Assembly (NCBI GenBank): GCA_934169575.1
Contig: CAKPOA010000004.1
Coordinates: 1-64,000 of the forward strand
Length of the DNA: 64,000 bases
Direction: 5' to 3'
DNA from: an uncultured Clostridia bacterium
GTDB lineage: Bacteria; Bacillota; Clostridia; TANB77; CAG-508
The notes under the pieces were generated by a model. That model did no database searches. It saw nothing but the letters and a program-made list of their open reading frames with translations, and had not been told where the DNA came from. How positions within the stretch are numbered: the first letter of the stretch is position 1; the number at the start of each line of letters is the position of its first letter. Shown here one piece after another: positions 17,961 to 27,135 of this stretch. A program made the position numbers and the translations under genes.

Positions 17961-18377
17961 ATGAATAAAACAGAAATAAGGGATTTAACATATAAATTAT
18001 TATATAGTTTAGAAATACAAAAAAATGTTGATATAGACGAACAAATAGAATTATATATTGAAGAAAATAATGTAGAAAAAGAAAGTATTAAAAGATATAT
18101 AAATGACATTATTTGGGGAGTAGAAAATAATAAAGAAGAAATTAATTCAATAATTAAGTCTTGTCTTGATGAAAAATGGTCTATAGAGAGAATTTCAAAA
18201 ATCAACCTAAGTATTTTAAAATTATCAATATATGAAATGAAATATAAGAAAATTCCAATAAAAGTTGAAATAAATGAAGCTGTTGAACTTGCAAAAAAAT
18301 ATGGTGAAGAAACATCAGCTAAGTTCATAAATGGAGCATTAGCTAAAGTTGTAAAAGAATACATAGAGAAGGGATAA
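17961..18377 (+). CDS. nusB: Transcription antitermination factor NusB
   Basis: The 138 aa helical protein binds boxA RNA with S10 (NusE) in rRNA antitermination. Visible: KTEIRDLTYKLLYSLE, IIKSCLDEKWSIERISKINLSILKLSIYEM and VEINEAVELAKKYGEETSAKFINGALAKV, the conserved NusB core. ATG 17961 is preferred to 17952, which abuts the ribosome site. It is in the usual place between DUF2273 and xseA. Confidence 0.92.
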   Translation: MNKTEIRDLTYKLLYSLEIQKNVDIDEQIELYIEENNVEKESIKRYINDIIWGVENNKEEINSIIKSCLDEKWSIERISKINLSILKLSIYEMKYKKIPIKVEINEAVELAKKYGEETSAKFINGALAKVVKEYIEKG

Positions 18378-18381
18378 AAAT

Positions 18382-19575
18382 ATGAATTATGATGCAATAG
18401 CAATTAGTGTAAGCCAATTGAATTCGTATATAAAAGAAAAAATAGATGGAGATGAAGCATTAAATACTGTAATTGTAAAAGGTGAAATCTCGAATTTTAA
18501 AAACCATTACACTGGACATCTTTATTTTACATTAAAAGATGAAAAATCTTTAATAAAATGTATAATGTTTAAAACTTATGCAGAAAAGCTAGGTTTTATT
18601 CCAAAAGATGGAATGAAAGTAATGGTTTTTGGTAGTGTTTCTGTATTTGAAAGAGATGGAGTATATCAAATATATGTAAAAGCTATTAAACAAGATGGAA
18701 TTGGCACATTATATGAAAAATATGAAAAATTAAAAGCAGATCTAGAAAAACAAGGGTTATTTGATAAATTACATAAAAAGAAAATACCGTTAAAACCAAA
18801 TATAATAGGTGTATTAACATCTCAAACTGGTTCTGTAATTAGAGATATTATAAATGTTTCTACAAGGCGAAATCCAGGTACATATATAAGGCTTTATCCT
18901 GTTCCTGTACAAGGTACAGGTGCAGCAAAAGAAATTGCAAAAGGTATAGAATTTATGAATGAAAATAATTTAGCAGATGTAATTATTTTAGCAAGAGGAG
19001 GAGGATCATTAGAAGATTTATGGCCTTTTAATGAAGAAATAGTTGCAAAAGCAATATATAATTCAAGGATTCCAATAATTTCTGCTATAGGGCATGAAAC
19101 AGATTTTACAATATCAGATTTTGTAGCAGATTTACGTGCACCAACACCATCTGCAGCAGCAGAGCTTGCAAATCCAGATATATATGAAATAAAAGAAAAA
19201 ATTAATACATATAATAGTAGAATGAGATTATCTTTAAAGAAAAAGTTAGATTTTATGAAATTAAAATATGAAAAAATCATGTCGTCAAATATATTTAAAG
19301 AACCATATAAAAAAATTAATGATAATCGTATGGAAATAGATAGATGTGTAAGAATCATAGGAAATTGCATAAAATCAAAATATAAAGAAACAAGATTGAT
19401 GTTTAATGAAAAAGTTTCAAGACTAGATAATATTAGTCCTCTAAAAACTTTAACAAGAGGATATTGCTTAACAGAAAAAAACGGAGAGATTATAAAAAGC
19501 AAAAATGAACTAAAAAAAGATGATGAAATTGAAATAACATTTTTTGATGGAATAAAAAATGCTAAAGTTATGTAG
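18382..19575 (+). CDS. xseA: Exodeoxyribonuclease VII large subunit
   Basis: The 397 aa protein has an N-terminal OB fold (VSQLNSYIKEKI, VKGEISNFKNHYTGHLYFTLKD), a catalytic core (GVLTSQTGSVIRDI, ILARGGGSLEDLWPFNEE, PIISAIGHETDFTISDFVADLRAPTPSAAAE) and a helical C-terminus. It degrades single-stranded DNA with XseB. It starts 4 bases after nusB. In-frame CGA at 18868 is read as Arg (TRRNPG), which shows that CGA is a normal codon here. Confidence 0.95.
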   Translation: MNYDAIAISVSQLNSYIKEKIDGDEALNTVIVKGEISNFKNHYTGHLYFTLKDEKSLIKCIMFKTYAEKLGFIPKDGMKVMVFGSVSVFERDGVYQIYVKAIKQDGIGTLYEKYEKLKADLEKQGLFDKLHKKKIPLKPNIIGVLTSQTGSVIRDIINVSTRRNPGTYIRLYPVPVQGTGAAKEIAKGIEFMNENNLADVIILARGGGSLEDLWPFNEEIVAKAIYNSRIPIISAIGHETDFTISDFVADLRAPTPSAAAELANPDIYEIKEKINTYNSRMRLSLKKKLDFMKLKYEKIMSSNIFKEPYKKINDNRMEIDRCVRIIGNCIKSKYKETRLMFNEKVSRLDNISPLKTLTRGYCLTEKNGEIIKSKNELKKDDEIEITFFDGIKNAKVM

Positions 19576-19588
19576 GGAGGAAAAAGTA

Positions 19589-20083
19589 ATGGTTAATAAA
19601 AAAGTTGTTATAATATCAACAATTATATTTGTTTTAATAATAGGGGCAATTATTGGCATTAAAATAAAAAAGTTGGATAATAATGAAAATATTATTAGCA
19701 AAGAAAAACCAAAAGTTAGTGAGGTTCAAAATAATACTATAGAAAATAATATTGTAAATAATACAGTGAATAATGAAATTAAAAATGAAATCGTAAATGA
19801 AGTAGAAAATACAACTAAAAATAATAATACAACTATAAGTGAAAACACTGTAAAAAATACATCTACTTCAGAAACTAAAACAAATAATAATTTAACAGGT
19901 GAGGAAAAAGCAAAAAAATTAGCAAAAGATAAATGGGGAAAAAGTGATGATAATGTGTATTATTATGTTGAAGAAAAATTATCAGAAAATGAATATATAG
20001 TATCTGTTAGAGATAGTGATACAACTGTTTCTTTAATGGATTATAAAATAAATATTAAAACAGAAGAAATATCAGAATATTAA
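19589..20083 (+). CDS. Membrane-anchored Asn/Thr-rich hypothetical protein
   Basis: The 164 aa protein has an N-terminal membrane helix (about 4-26), a long low-complexity linker rich in Asn, Thr and Glu (about 40-105), and a small C-terminal domain (GEEKAKKLAKDKWG...EYIVSVRDSDTTVSLMDYKINIKTEEI) that resembles a PepSY-like fold. A strong GGGAGG ribosome site fixes the start. It sits between xseA and xseB, which are usually adjacent, so it is an insertion into that pair. The function is unknown. Confidence 0.65.
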   Translation: MVNKKVVIISTIIFVLIIGAIIGIKIKKLDNNENIISKEKPKVSEVQNNTIENNIVNNTVNNEIKNEIVNEVENTTKNNNTTISENTVKNTSTSETKTNNNLTGEEKAKKLAKDKWGKSDDNVYYYVEEKLSENEYIVSVRDSDTTVSLMDYKINIKTEEISEY

Positions 20084-20098
20084 AAGAAAGGGTTAAAA

Positions 20099-20320
20099 AT
20101 GAAAGAGGAGAATTTTGAAACAAAAATGGAAGAGCTTGAAAAAATAGTTCAAGAATTAGAAAAAGGTGATAAAAACTTAGATGAATCAATGAAAAAATTT
20201 GAACAAGGAATGAATTTATCTAAACAATGTAGTAAAATGTTAGATGATGCAGAAAAGAAAATTACAATTTTACTAGAGAAAAATGGAGAAATTTCAGAAG
20301 AAAATTTTTCTATTGAATAG
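20099..20320 (+). CDS. xseB: Exodeoxyribonuclease VII small subunit
   Basis: The 73 aa protein has the typical FETKMEELEKIVQELEKGDKNLDESMKKFEQGMNL pattern, two helices forming a coiled hairpin that binds XseA. Its length is normal. It is preceded by AAAGGG and followed by the DUF212 gene. Confidence 0.93.
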   Translation: MKEENFETKMEELEKIVQELEKGDKNLDESMKKFEQGMNLSKQCSKMLDDAEKKITILLEKNGEISEENFSIE

Positions 20321-20342
20321 GTTAAAAAGGGGGAAAATTGAA

Positions 20343-20786
20343 ATGAATGAATATATAATGCAATTTATACAAAATAAATATATATATATACCTTTATTGA
20401 CATGGTTTTGCATTCAGACTTTTAAAGTATTATATGATTTGGTAACAACTAAAAAATTTAATTTTAAAAGAATTATAGGAGCTGGTGGTATGCCAAGTTC
20501 ACATTCGGCTGTTGTTATGGCATTAGCAATAATGGTAGGAAAAGATCATGGATTTGGTTCATCAATATTTGCAATGTCTTTAATATTTGCATTTGTTGTA
20601 ATGTATGATGCAACTGGTGTTAGAAGGGCTGCTGGGAAACAAGCAACATTATTGAATAAAATTGTTGAAACACCAGGACTTTCAGGTTTAGAAGTTCATG
20701 AAAGACTTGTAGAAGTGTTAGGTCATACACCTATACAAGTTTTTGTAGGAGCATTTATTGGAATTATTGTAGGTTGTATTTTTTAG
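20343..20786 (+). CDS. DUF212 (YuiD-like) divergent PAP2 membrane protein
   Basis: The 147 aa protein shows the DUF212 features: WFCIQTFKVLYDL, then GGMPSSHSAVVMALAI, MYDATGVRRAAGKQATLLN and EVLGHTPIQVFVGAFIGI. PSSHSA and the histidines correspond to the PAP2 phosphatase core. About four membrane helices are present. A phosphatase activity is inferred from the fold; the substrate is not known. The ATG at 20343 follows a GGGGG site, and an upstream in-frame ATG inside xseB is less likely. Confidence 0.85.
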   Translation: MNEYIMQFIQNKYIYIPLLTWFCIQTFKVLYDLVTTKKFNFKRIIGAGGMPSSHSAVVMALAIMVGKDHGFGSSIFAMSLIFAFVVMYDATGVRRAAGKQATLLNKIVETPGLSGLEVHERLVEVLGHTPIQVFVGAFIGIIVGCIF

Positions 20787-20812
20787 CTATTAAAATGGAA
20801 AAAGGAGTAAGT

Positions 20813-22078
20813 ATGAGAGTTGCGGTAATTGGTGGAGGTCCTGCAGGAATGATGGCTGCAATAACATCTGCACAAAATGGAAATGATGTTACTTTAATTG
20901 AAAAAAATAAATTATTAGGAAAAAAATTATTGATAACAGGAAAAGGAAGATGCAATATTACATCTTCTTTAGAAATAGGCGAATTTATCAAAAATATTCC
21001 AGGTAATGGAAAATTTTTATATAGTGCTTTTCAAAATTATACAAATAAAGATATTATAGAGTTTTTAGAAAAAAATGGTTTGAAAGTAAAAGAAGAAAGA
21101 GGAAATAGAATATTTCCAGTTACAGATAAATCTGTTGATGTTTTGAAATGTTTTGAAAATCAAATAAAAAAACTTAAAATTAAGGTTATGTATAATACTG
21201 TTGCAGATGATATATTAATTAAACAACATGAAAATTACAAAAATGTTGAAGGTGTATCTGTTTTAAATAATGGGAAAAAGAAAATAATATATTCTGATAA
21301 AATTATTATTGCAACTGGAGGAAAAAGCTATCATTTAACTGGTTCTACAGGTGATGGATACAAATTTGCCAAAAAACTTGGACATACTATAATTGATATT
21401 AAGCCATCACTAGTTCCACTTGTATGTTATGAAAATACATTATGCAAGGAATTGCAAGGACTTAGTTTAAAAAATGTAAAAATTAGTTTTGAAGACATTT
21501 CTAAAAACAAAAATATTTATAATGACTTTGGTGAAATGCTATTTACACATTTTGGAGTTTCTGGTCCAACTATTTTAAGTGGTTCAGCACATTTAGTGAG
21601 ATACAAAAATATTAGTGAATTATTAAAACAAAGAAAAATTGTTTTACATATTGATTTAAAACCGGCATTAAATATTGAAAAATTAGATGATAGGATTTTG
21701 AGAGATTTTGATGCAGAAAAAAATAAAAAATTTAAAAATAGCTTAGATAATTTATTGCCTAAAAAATTGATAGAACCAATTATTAAACTTTCAAAGATTG
21801 ATCCAGAAAAAACGGTAAACTCTATTACAAAAGTTGAAAGAATAAATCTGGCTAATTTATTAAAAGATTTTTCATTAACAATTATGAATTTTAGACCAAT
21901 AGATGAAGCAATTGTTACTTCTGGTGGTATAAACATAAAAGAGATAAATCCTAAAACAATGGAGTCTAAAATTATAAATGGACTTTATTTTGCTGGTGAA
22001 GTTATAGATGTTGATGCATATACAGGAGGATTTAATTTGCAAATTGCATATTCTACAGGGGTTATAGCTGGAATGTAA
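20813..22078 (+). CDS. HI0933/BaiN-like FAD flavoprotein
   Basis: The 421 aa protein is an FAD-binding oxidoreductase of the YhiN/HI0933 family. The N-terminal Rossmann motif VAVIGGGPAGMMAAITSAQNG is present, then GKKLLITGKGRCNIT, the ATGGKSYHLTGSTGDGY block, FTHFGVSGPTIL and the C-terminal VTSGGINIKEI...LYFAGEVIDVDAYTGGFNLQIAYSTG. The reaction is unsettled; some relatives reduce bile-acid intermediates, but that should not be assumed. The ATG at 20813 is 6 bases after AAAGGAG; the frame is open further upstream. Confidence 0.9.
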   Translation: MRVAVIGGGPAGMMAAITSAQNGNDVTLIEKNKLLGKKLLITGKGRCNITSSLEIGEFIKNIPGNGKFLYSAFQNYTNKDIIEFLEKNGLKVKEERGNRIFPVTDKSVDVLKCFENQIKKLKIKVMYNTVADDILIKQHENYKNVEGVSVLNNGKKKIIYSDKIIIATGGKSYHLTGSTGDGYKFAKKLGHTIIDIKPSLVPLVCYENTLCKELQGLSLKNVKISFEDISKNKNIYNDFGEMLFTHFGVSGPTILSGSAHLVRYKNISELLKQRKIVLHIDLKPALNIEKLDDRILRDFDAEKNKKFKNSLDNLLPKKLIEPIIKLSKIDPEKTVNSITKVERINLANLLKDFSLTIMNFRPIDEAIVTSGGINIKEINPKTMESKIINGLYFAGEVIDVDAYTGGFNLQIAYSTGVIAGM

Positions 22079-22167
22079 TAAATGTGTTAGTCAATTTCAT
22101 ATACATATCTAGAAAATAAATTAAAAAGGCTGATAAAGTGAGTGAAAGGAAGGCGATAATAAATTAT

Positions 22168-22842
22168 ATGAAAAGAATAAAATTGTCAGATAGGGTATTA
22201 CCTACATATACAAAGGGAGAAGAGATTTTCAATATGATATCACATATAGTTGGTGGAGCATTAGGAATTGTTGCAATGGTTTTATGTATTATTTTTGCAG
22301 CTGTAAGACATAATGTATATGGTGTAGTAAGTAGTGTAATATATGGAATAACAATGATTGTATTATATACTATGTCAAGTATTTATCATGGTCTGAAACC
22401 TAATTCAAAGGCAAAAAAAGTTTTTCAAATTCTTGATCACTGTTCTATATTTTTACTTATTGCTGGCTCATATACACCATTTGCTTTATGTACTTTAAGA
22501 CAATATGATACAGCTACAGGTTGGGCAATATTTGGAATTATATGGGGAATGGCTGTTTTAGGAATTGTATTAAATGCAATTGATTTAAAAAGATATAAAA
22601 TTTTTTCTATGATATGTTATTTAGTTATGGGATGGTGTATCATTGTTAAGATAAATATTTTACCAGAACTTTTGGGAAAAGCAGGATTTTTACTATTAGT
22701 TTTAGGTGGAGTAATTTATACTATTGGTGCTATACTTTATGGTATAGGCAAAAAGAAAAAATATATGCATTCAATATTTCATTTATGTATATTTTTTGCT
22801 AGTCTATTACATTTTTTATGTATTGTATTATATGTGGTTTAA
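22168..22842 (+). CDS. Hemolysin III/YqfA family membrane protein
   Basis: About 224 aa with seven predicted membrane helices and the family motifs YTKGEEIFNMISHIVGGALG, SSIYHGLKPNSKAKKVFQILDHCSIFLLIAGSYTPF and an HSIFHLCIFFASLLHF C-terminus; the conserved histidines relate it to PAQR/ceramidase-like membrane hydrolases. An upstream GTG at 22138 is also in frame with AAAGG before it, so the start is not certain. It is followed by a terminator. Confidence 0.87.
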   Translation: MKRIKLSDRVLPTYTKGEEIFNMISHIVGGALGIVAMVLCIIFAAVRHNVYGVVSSVIYGITMIVLYTMSSIYHGLKPNSKAKKVFQILDHCSIFLLIAGSYTPFALCTLRQYDTATGWAIFGIIWGMAVLGIVLNAIDLKRYKIFSMICYLVMGWCIIVKINILPELLGKAGFLLLVLGGVIYTIGAILYGIGKKKKYMHSIFHLCIFFASLLHFLCIVLYVV

Positions 22843-22846
22843 ATAA

Positions 22847-22891
22847 AGAAATCCTATCTAATTATTGAAATAATTAAATAGGATTTTTCTT
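22847..22891. terminator. Bidirectional terminator
   Basis: AAGAAATCCTAT pairs with ATAGGATTTTTCTT between convergent genes, overlapping the end of the minus-strand gene. Confidence 0.75.
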
Positions 22892-23702
22892 ATTTTTGTT
22901 GTTTAATAAAAGTATAATTTGTAACATCTTTTACTAGCAAGCTACCATCATATATAGTTGAATTTTCAGTAGAAAGTGGTATTGTAAGTGTTAAAGGACA
23001 TGAAAAAGTTTCATCAAGATTATTAGTAATTGTAAGTACAAAACTAATCTTACAAGAAATAGAATTTAGAGTAATACCACATTTTTTTAATAAAGAACCA
23101 TTATATGATATGTCTGAAATATCACTTGAAAGAGCATATTCATCACCTTTTAAGTTCGAATTCACATAACATAATGTAATTGGGTTTGCACAATTATTAT
23201 ATAATATAGGTTTGGAATAATCTATTGTATTTTCTGAAGTTATATCAAAAGTTAAAGAATCAGTTATTAAGTTTGATTTTTCAAAATTTGGACTTGCAAA
23301 TTGATTCATGTTTTTATAATATAAATTAGGTGTTCCAATATTTGGTGATAAATTATATTTAACATCACTTAAAACAACAGATTTTAGTGTATTTTCAAGT
23401 GTAAATTCTTCAGTATTAGAATTTAAGAAAATTGCTATATCTGTATATTGATATAAATCAGATACAATAAATGTTGAATTTGAATTTGTTTCTATATTTG
23501 CATTACAACTGCTAAAATATGTTATTTTGTCTATTGTAAATATAGGTGTTTCATTAGCTTGTACAAATTCAAGATTACTATAATAAACAGATTGTGAACT
23601 ATTATAATTTTTTATTGTTACATAAGTTATGCTAGAAAGTGTTATTAAAATTATAATCATAATAATATTTATAATTGATAATATAATGTTTGTCCTTTTC
23701 AT
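22890..23702 (-). CDS. Membrane-anchored secreted hypothetical protein
   Basis: The 270 aa protein has a very hydrophobic N-terminal helix (about 7-31) and an extracellular part rich in Ser, Asn and Thr, with four scattered cysteines that could form disulfides. The beta-rich, Asn/Ser-rich character (FTLENTLKSVVLSDVKYNLSP, SFVLTITNNLDETFSCPLTLTIPL) suggests a surface beta-sandwich. I do not recognise a family. The ribosome site (GGAGG) is good and the gene is monocistronic, divergent from rlmN. Confidence 0.6.
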   Translation of the reverse strand: MKRTNIILSIINIIMIIILITLSSITYVTIKNYNSSQSVYYSNLEFVQANETPIFTIDKITYFSSCNANIETNSNSTFIVSDLYQYTDIAIFLNSNTEEFTLENTLKSVVLSDVKYNLSPNIGTPNLYYKNMNQFASPNFEKSNLITDSLTFDITSENTIDYSKPILYNNCANPITLCYVNSNLKGDEYALSSDISDISYNGSLLKKCGITLNSISCKISFVLTITNNLDETFSCPLTLTIPLSTENSTIYDGSLLVKDVTNYTFIKQQK

Positions 23703-23809
23703 TAGTTAAACCTCCATTTGACTTTTTATATTATATTATATATAATAATAGTATAAATTATGTATATTGTCAATAAATTTTTATATAATTTTAACGGAGG
23801 GAAAATAAA

Positions 23810-24832
23810 GTGAAAAATATAAAAAATTATAATTTAGATGAATTAAAAAAAGAGATAGAATTGATTGGAGAAAAGCCATATAGGGCAGAACAGATTTTTA
23901 AATGGATATATAAGGAAAATGTTTCAAGTTTTGATGAAATGACAAATTTATCATTAGAACTTAGAGAAAAACTAAAACAAAATTATAATTTATGCATATT
24001 TAATATACTAAAAAAACAGGTTGCATCTGATGGAACAATTAAATATTTATTTGATGTATTAGATGGAAATGCAATAGAAACAGTTTTAATGAAATATCAT
24101 CATGGATATACAATATGTGTATCATCACAAATTGGGTGTAAAATGGGATGCAAGTTTTGTGCATCTACAGGAATACCATTTTCAAGAAATTTAGTATCTG
24201 GTGAAATTGTTGAACAATTATTGGCTGTTCAAAGAGATGAAAATATAAAAATATCAAATGTTGTTTTTATGGGGATTGGGGAACCACTTGATAATTATGA
24301 TAATGTAATAAATGCAATTAGAATTATTAATAATCAAAAAGGAATAAATATAGGAGCTAGACATATTAGTGTATCAACTAGTGGGCTTGTTCCTAAAATA
24401 TATAAATTGGCTGAAGAAAATATACAATGTACATTATCTATTTCTTTACATGCAACAACAGATGAAAAAAGAAGTAAAATGATGCCTGTTAATAATTCAT
24501 ACAATATAGAAAGTCTAATTCAAGCTTGCAAAGATTATATTTCAAAAACTAATAGAAGAATATCTTTTGAATATGCTCTTGCAAAAGAAAACAATGATAA
24601 TTTAGATGATGCAAAACAATTAGTTAAATTATTAAAAGGCATGAATTGTCATGTTAATTTAATTCCAATTAATAAAATTGAAAATGGAAGCTTTACAAAA
24701 AGTTCAAATGAAGCGATTATGAAATTTAGAGATTATTTAAATGAACATGGGATTGTAGCAACAATACGTAGAGAATTAGGCTCTGATATTGATGCGGCAT
24801 GTGGTCAACTTAGAAGAAAAAATTTGAAATAA
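23810..24832 (+). CDS. rlmN: 23S rRNA/tRNA adenine-C2 methyltransferase RlmN
   Basis: The radical-SAM enzyme methylates A2503 of 23S rRNA and A37 of some tRNAs. The 340 aa protein has the N-terminal helical domain (KPYRAEQIFKWIY), the radical-SAM cluster cysteines at about 110, 114 and 117 (GCKMGCKFC) and MGIGEPLDNYDNV. The near-C-terminal Cys331 in AACGQLRR is needed in the ping-pong mechanism. Start is GTG with GGAGGG upstream. A terminator follows. Confidence 0.95.
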   Translation: MKNIKNYNLDELKKEIELIGEKPYRAEQIFKWIYKENVSSFDEMTNLSLELREKLKQNYNLCIFNILKKQVASDGTIKYLFDVLDGNAIETVLMKYHHGYTICVSSQIGCKMGCKFCASTGIPFSRNLVSGEIVEQLLAVQRDENIKISNVVFMGIGEPLDNYDNVINAIRIINNQKGINIGARHISVSTSGLVPKIYKLAEENIQCTLSISLHATTDEKRSKMMPVNNSYNIESLIQACKDYISKTNRRISFEYALAKENNDNLDDAKQLVKLLKGMNCHVNLIPINKIENGSFTKSSNEAIMKFRDYLNEHGIVATIRRELGSDIDAACGQLRRKNLK

Positions 24833-24838
24833 AAATAA

Positions 24839-24880
24839 GGTCAAGCAAATTTACTGTTTAGTATTTTTGCTCGATCTTTT
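24839..24880. terminator. Terminator between rlmN and ytxC
   Basis: GGTCAAGCAAA pairs imperfectly with TTTTGCTCGATC and is followed by a T run. It lies between convergent genes. Confidence 0.6.
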
Positions 24881-25715
24881 TATATAAATTGCAGATTTCA
24901 CAATCAGTGCAATAAATTATTCTATTTTCAAAAATTAATTTTAGTGTGTTTAGAAATTCATCTTCTTTATGGTTTATTATATGAAGATAAAGCTTTTGAG
25001 GTAATAATGTTAATAAAGTATTTAAAGCATAATCACTTGATGAAAAGCTAATATCAGATAAATATTTTGCATTAAACATATTTTCATTTGATTTAATTAC
25101 ATTTTTGTTTTTATCAAGTAATATTGATTTTGAATTAGAATATATTAAATGAACAATATCACAATTAGATTTTTCAGTATTTATATATATTTTAAGCAAT
25201 GTTATAAATTCATTGTATTCTTTATCAATTAAAAACTTTGTAACACTTTTATCAATTTGCTCAAAAATTATTTCAATATAATTTTTAATTCTAAATCTAA
25301 TAAAACCATTTAAAACTATAGATTTATTTGTGTTTAAATAAGTATAAAAATTATTACATAAAAGGGAAAAACATTTAGTGATGGGGTATACAGATTCTTT
25401 GTCATCATATAAATCTTTTATTGTAGTTTTAGCTATCTCTTGTTGTTCTATTTTATCAAAATAAAAAAACTCATTTGCAATTATTTGTTTTATAATTTTT
25501 TTCTCAAATACATCAATAACCAAATGACTTAGTAATAAAGATAAATCTTTCAAAAACTTTTTTTCATCTTTACCTTTAAAATGAATTATAATATTTTCAT
25601 ATATCTTAAATTTTTTGCATGAAAAATAGATGTTTTCTATTTTTGAGTTTCTTAGTTCATTTAGTAGATATTTTATCGATTCTGGATTATTTGTTTTTAT
25701 ACAAATTGATTTCAT
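24858..25715 (-). CDS. ytxC: YtxC-like sporulation-associated protein
   Basis: The 285 aa protein matches the YtxC pattern: a basic N-terminal alpha/beta part, FLKDLSLLLSHLVIDVFEKKIIKQII, then the conserved FIRFRIKNYIEIIFEQIDKSV core and a C-terminal cysteine trio in YCTDCEICNLY. YtxC is linked to sporulation in Bacillus by expression, but its role is unknown. The start is taken at the ATG (25715) that follows GGAAGGGAG. It lies opposite rlmN and divergent from sigH. Confidence 0.72.
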   Translation of the reverse strand: MKSICIKTNNPESIKYLLNELRNSKIENIYFSCKKFKIYENIIIHFKGKDEKKFLKDLSLLLSHLVIDVFEKKIIKQIIANEFFYFDKIEQQEIAKTTIKDLYDDKESVYPITKCFSLLCNNFYTYLNTNKSIVLNGFIRFRIKNYIEIIFEQIDKSVTKFLIDKEYNEFITLLKIYINTEKSNCDIVHLIYSNSKSILLDKNKNVIKSNENMFNAKYLSDISFSSSDYALNTLLTLLPQKLYLHIINHKEDEFLNTLKLIFENRIIYCTDCEICNLYKKIEQKY

Positions 25716-25835
25716 TAAATTTCTCCCTTCCATAATAACTTATTATCTACTGAATTACTCAAAGATATACATTATATTATGCAAATATTTTTTTTAAGTT
25801 ACTGAAAAAATTATACAAAAAACTTAAAAAACCCC

Positions 25836-25864
25836 TTGACATCTAGTTTTTTTATTAATATAAT
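25836..25864 (+). promoter_or_regulatory. Consensus promoter of sigH
   Basis: A perfect TTGACA (25836-25841), 17 bases and a perfect TATAAT (25859-25864), 34 bases before the ATG. Confidence 0.8.
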
Positions 25865-25898
25865 ACAGATATACTTAAAAAACAAGGAGCATGAGAGT

Positions 25899-26546
25899 AT
25901 GACAAAAACAAATACGGTTTCATTTCAAAATCAATATCAAGATATAGCAGATGAAATATTAGTAAAAGAGGCAATAAATAATAATAATAATATTGCACTA
26001 GAATGTTTAATAGATAGATATAAAGATATAGTAAATATGAAAGCAAATAAATTTTTTATGGTAGGTTCAGAAAAAGATGATATGGTACAAGAGGGATATA
26101 TTGGACTATATAAAGCAATAAAATCATATAATGATGAAAAACAAAACTCATTTAAAACATTTGCAGGAGTATGTATAGAAAGACAATTAATAACTGCTGT
26201 TAAAAATTCTAATAGGCAAAAACATATACCATTAAATTCATCTATATCATTAAATGCAACAGTTTATGATAGTGAGTGTAGTGATACAACAATATTAGAA
26301 ATTTTAGATACAAATAAAGGAGAAGGAGACCCTTTAGAAATAATAACAAAAAGAGAATATTATAAATCATTAGAAAAAAGATTGTATGATAATTTAAGTG
26401 AATTTGAAACTAAAGTATTAAATTTATATAAGAATAGTTATTCTTATGCAATGATAGCGGAAAAATTAGACACTAAAGTAAAATCTGTAGATACAGCAAT
26501 ACAAAGAATTAGAAAAAAAGCACAAAAACTAAAAGGAGAATTGTAA
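25899..26546 (+). CDS. sigH: RNA polymerase sigma factor SigH (Spo0H type)
   Basis: The 215 aa protein has sigma-70 region 2 (NIALECLIDRYKDIVNMKANKFFMVGSEKDDMVQEGYIGLYKAI), then CIERQLITAVKNSNRQKHIPLN, and region 4 with FETKVLNLYKNSYSYAMIAEKLDTKVKSVDTAIQRIRKK. This pattern is SigH, the transition-state and early-sporulation sigma factor. ATG 25899 has AAGGAGC upstream; the longer open frame begins inside the promoter and is not coding. It overlaps the next gene by TAATG. Confidence 0.9.
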   Translation: MTKTNTVSFQNQYQDIADEILVKEAINNNNNIALECLIDRYKDIVNMKANKFFMVGSEKDDMVQEGYIGLYKAIKSYNDEKQNSFKTFAGVCIERQLITAVKNSNRQKHIPLNSSISLNATVYDSECSDTTILEILDTNKGEGDPLEIITKREYYKSLEKRLYDNLSEFETKVLNLYKNSYSYAMIAEKLDTKVKSVDTAIQRIRKKAQKLKGEL

Positions 26547-27100
26547 TGGAACAAGAATTTATACAAATTTTAAAAAATACAAATAGAGAGGGGATTGATG
26601 ATTTAATAGTATTTATAAAAAAGACAGACTTTTTTAAAGCACCAGCAAGTACAAGATTTCATGGGAGTTTTGAAGGCGGGCTTTTAGAACATAGTATGAA
26701 AGTTTATGAAATATTGAAACACAAAGTGAAAAATGCAGTTATAGATGTAAATATTTCAGAAGATTCAATAGCAATTATTGCTTTATTACATGATATATGT
26801 AAAGCAAACTTCTATAAAGTAGATTATAGAAATGCAAAAAATGAATTAGGTGTATGGGAAAAAGTACCATATTATACTGTTAATGATACAATTCCATATG
26901 GTCATGGAGAAAAATCAGTAATGATGATTACAGAATATATAAAATTAAAACCAGAAGAGAAGTATGCAATACGTTGGCATATGGGATATACAGAGCCAAA
27001 AGAATTATATAATACAATAGGAGAAGCATATAAAAAATATCCAATTGCTTTATTAACACATGAGGCAGATTTAGAGGCAACATATTTTTATGATATATAA
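26546..27100 (+). CDS. HD-domain metal-dependent phosphohydrolase
   Basis: The 184 aa protein carries the HD signature: FHGSFEGGLLEHSMKVYEIL, ALLHDICKANFYKV and later YGHGEKSVMMITEYI with RWHMGY and THEADLEATY, a probable two-metal site. The substrate (nucleotide or other phosphate ester) cannot be told. Its start overlaps the sigH stop, so translation is coupled. A terminator follows. Confidence 0.85.
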   Translation: MEQEFIQILKNTNREGIDDLIVFIKKTDFFKAPASTRFHGSFEGGLLEHSMKVYEILKHKVKNAVIDVNISEDSIAIIALLHDICKANFYKVDYRNAKNELGVWEKVPYYTVNDTIPYGHGEKSVMMITEYIKLKPEEKYAIRWHMGYTEPKELYNTIGEAYKKYPIALLTHEADLEATYFYDI

Positions 27101-27129
27101 AAGGACAAGCTTAAAAAAGTTTGTCCTTT
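27100..27129. terminator. Bidirectional terminator
   Basis: AAAGGACAA pairs with TTGTCCTTT between the HD gene and the end of mutS2. Confidence 0.7.
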
Positions 27130-27135
27130 AAATAA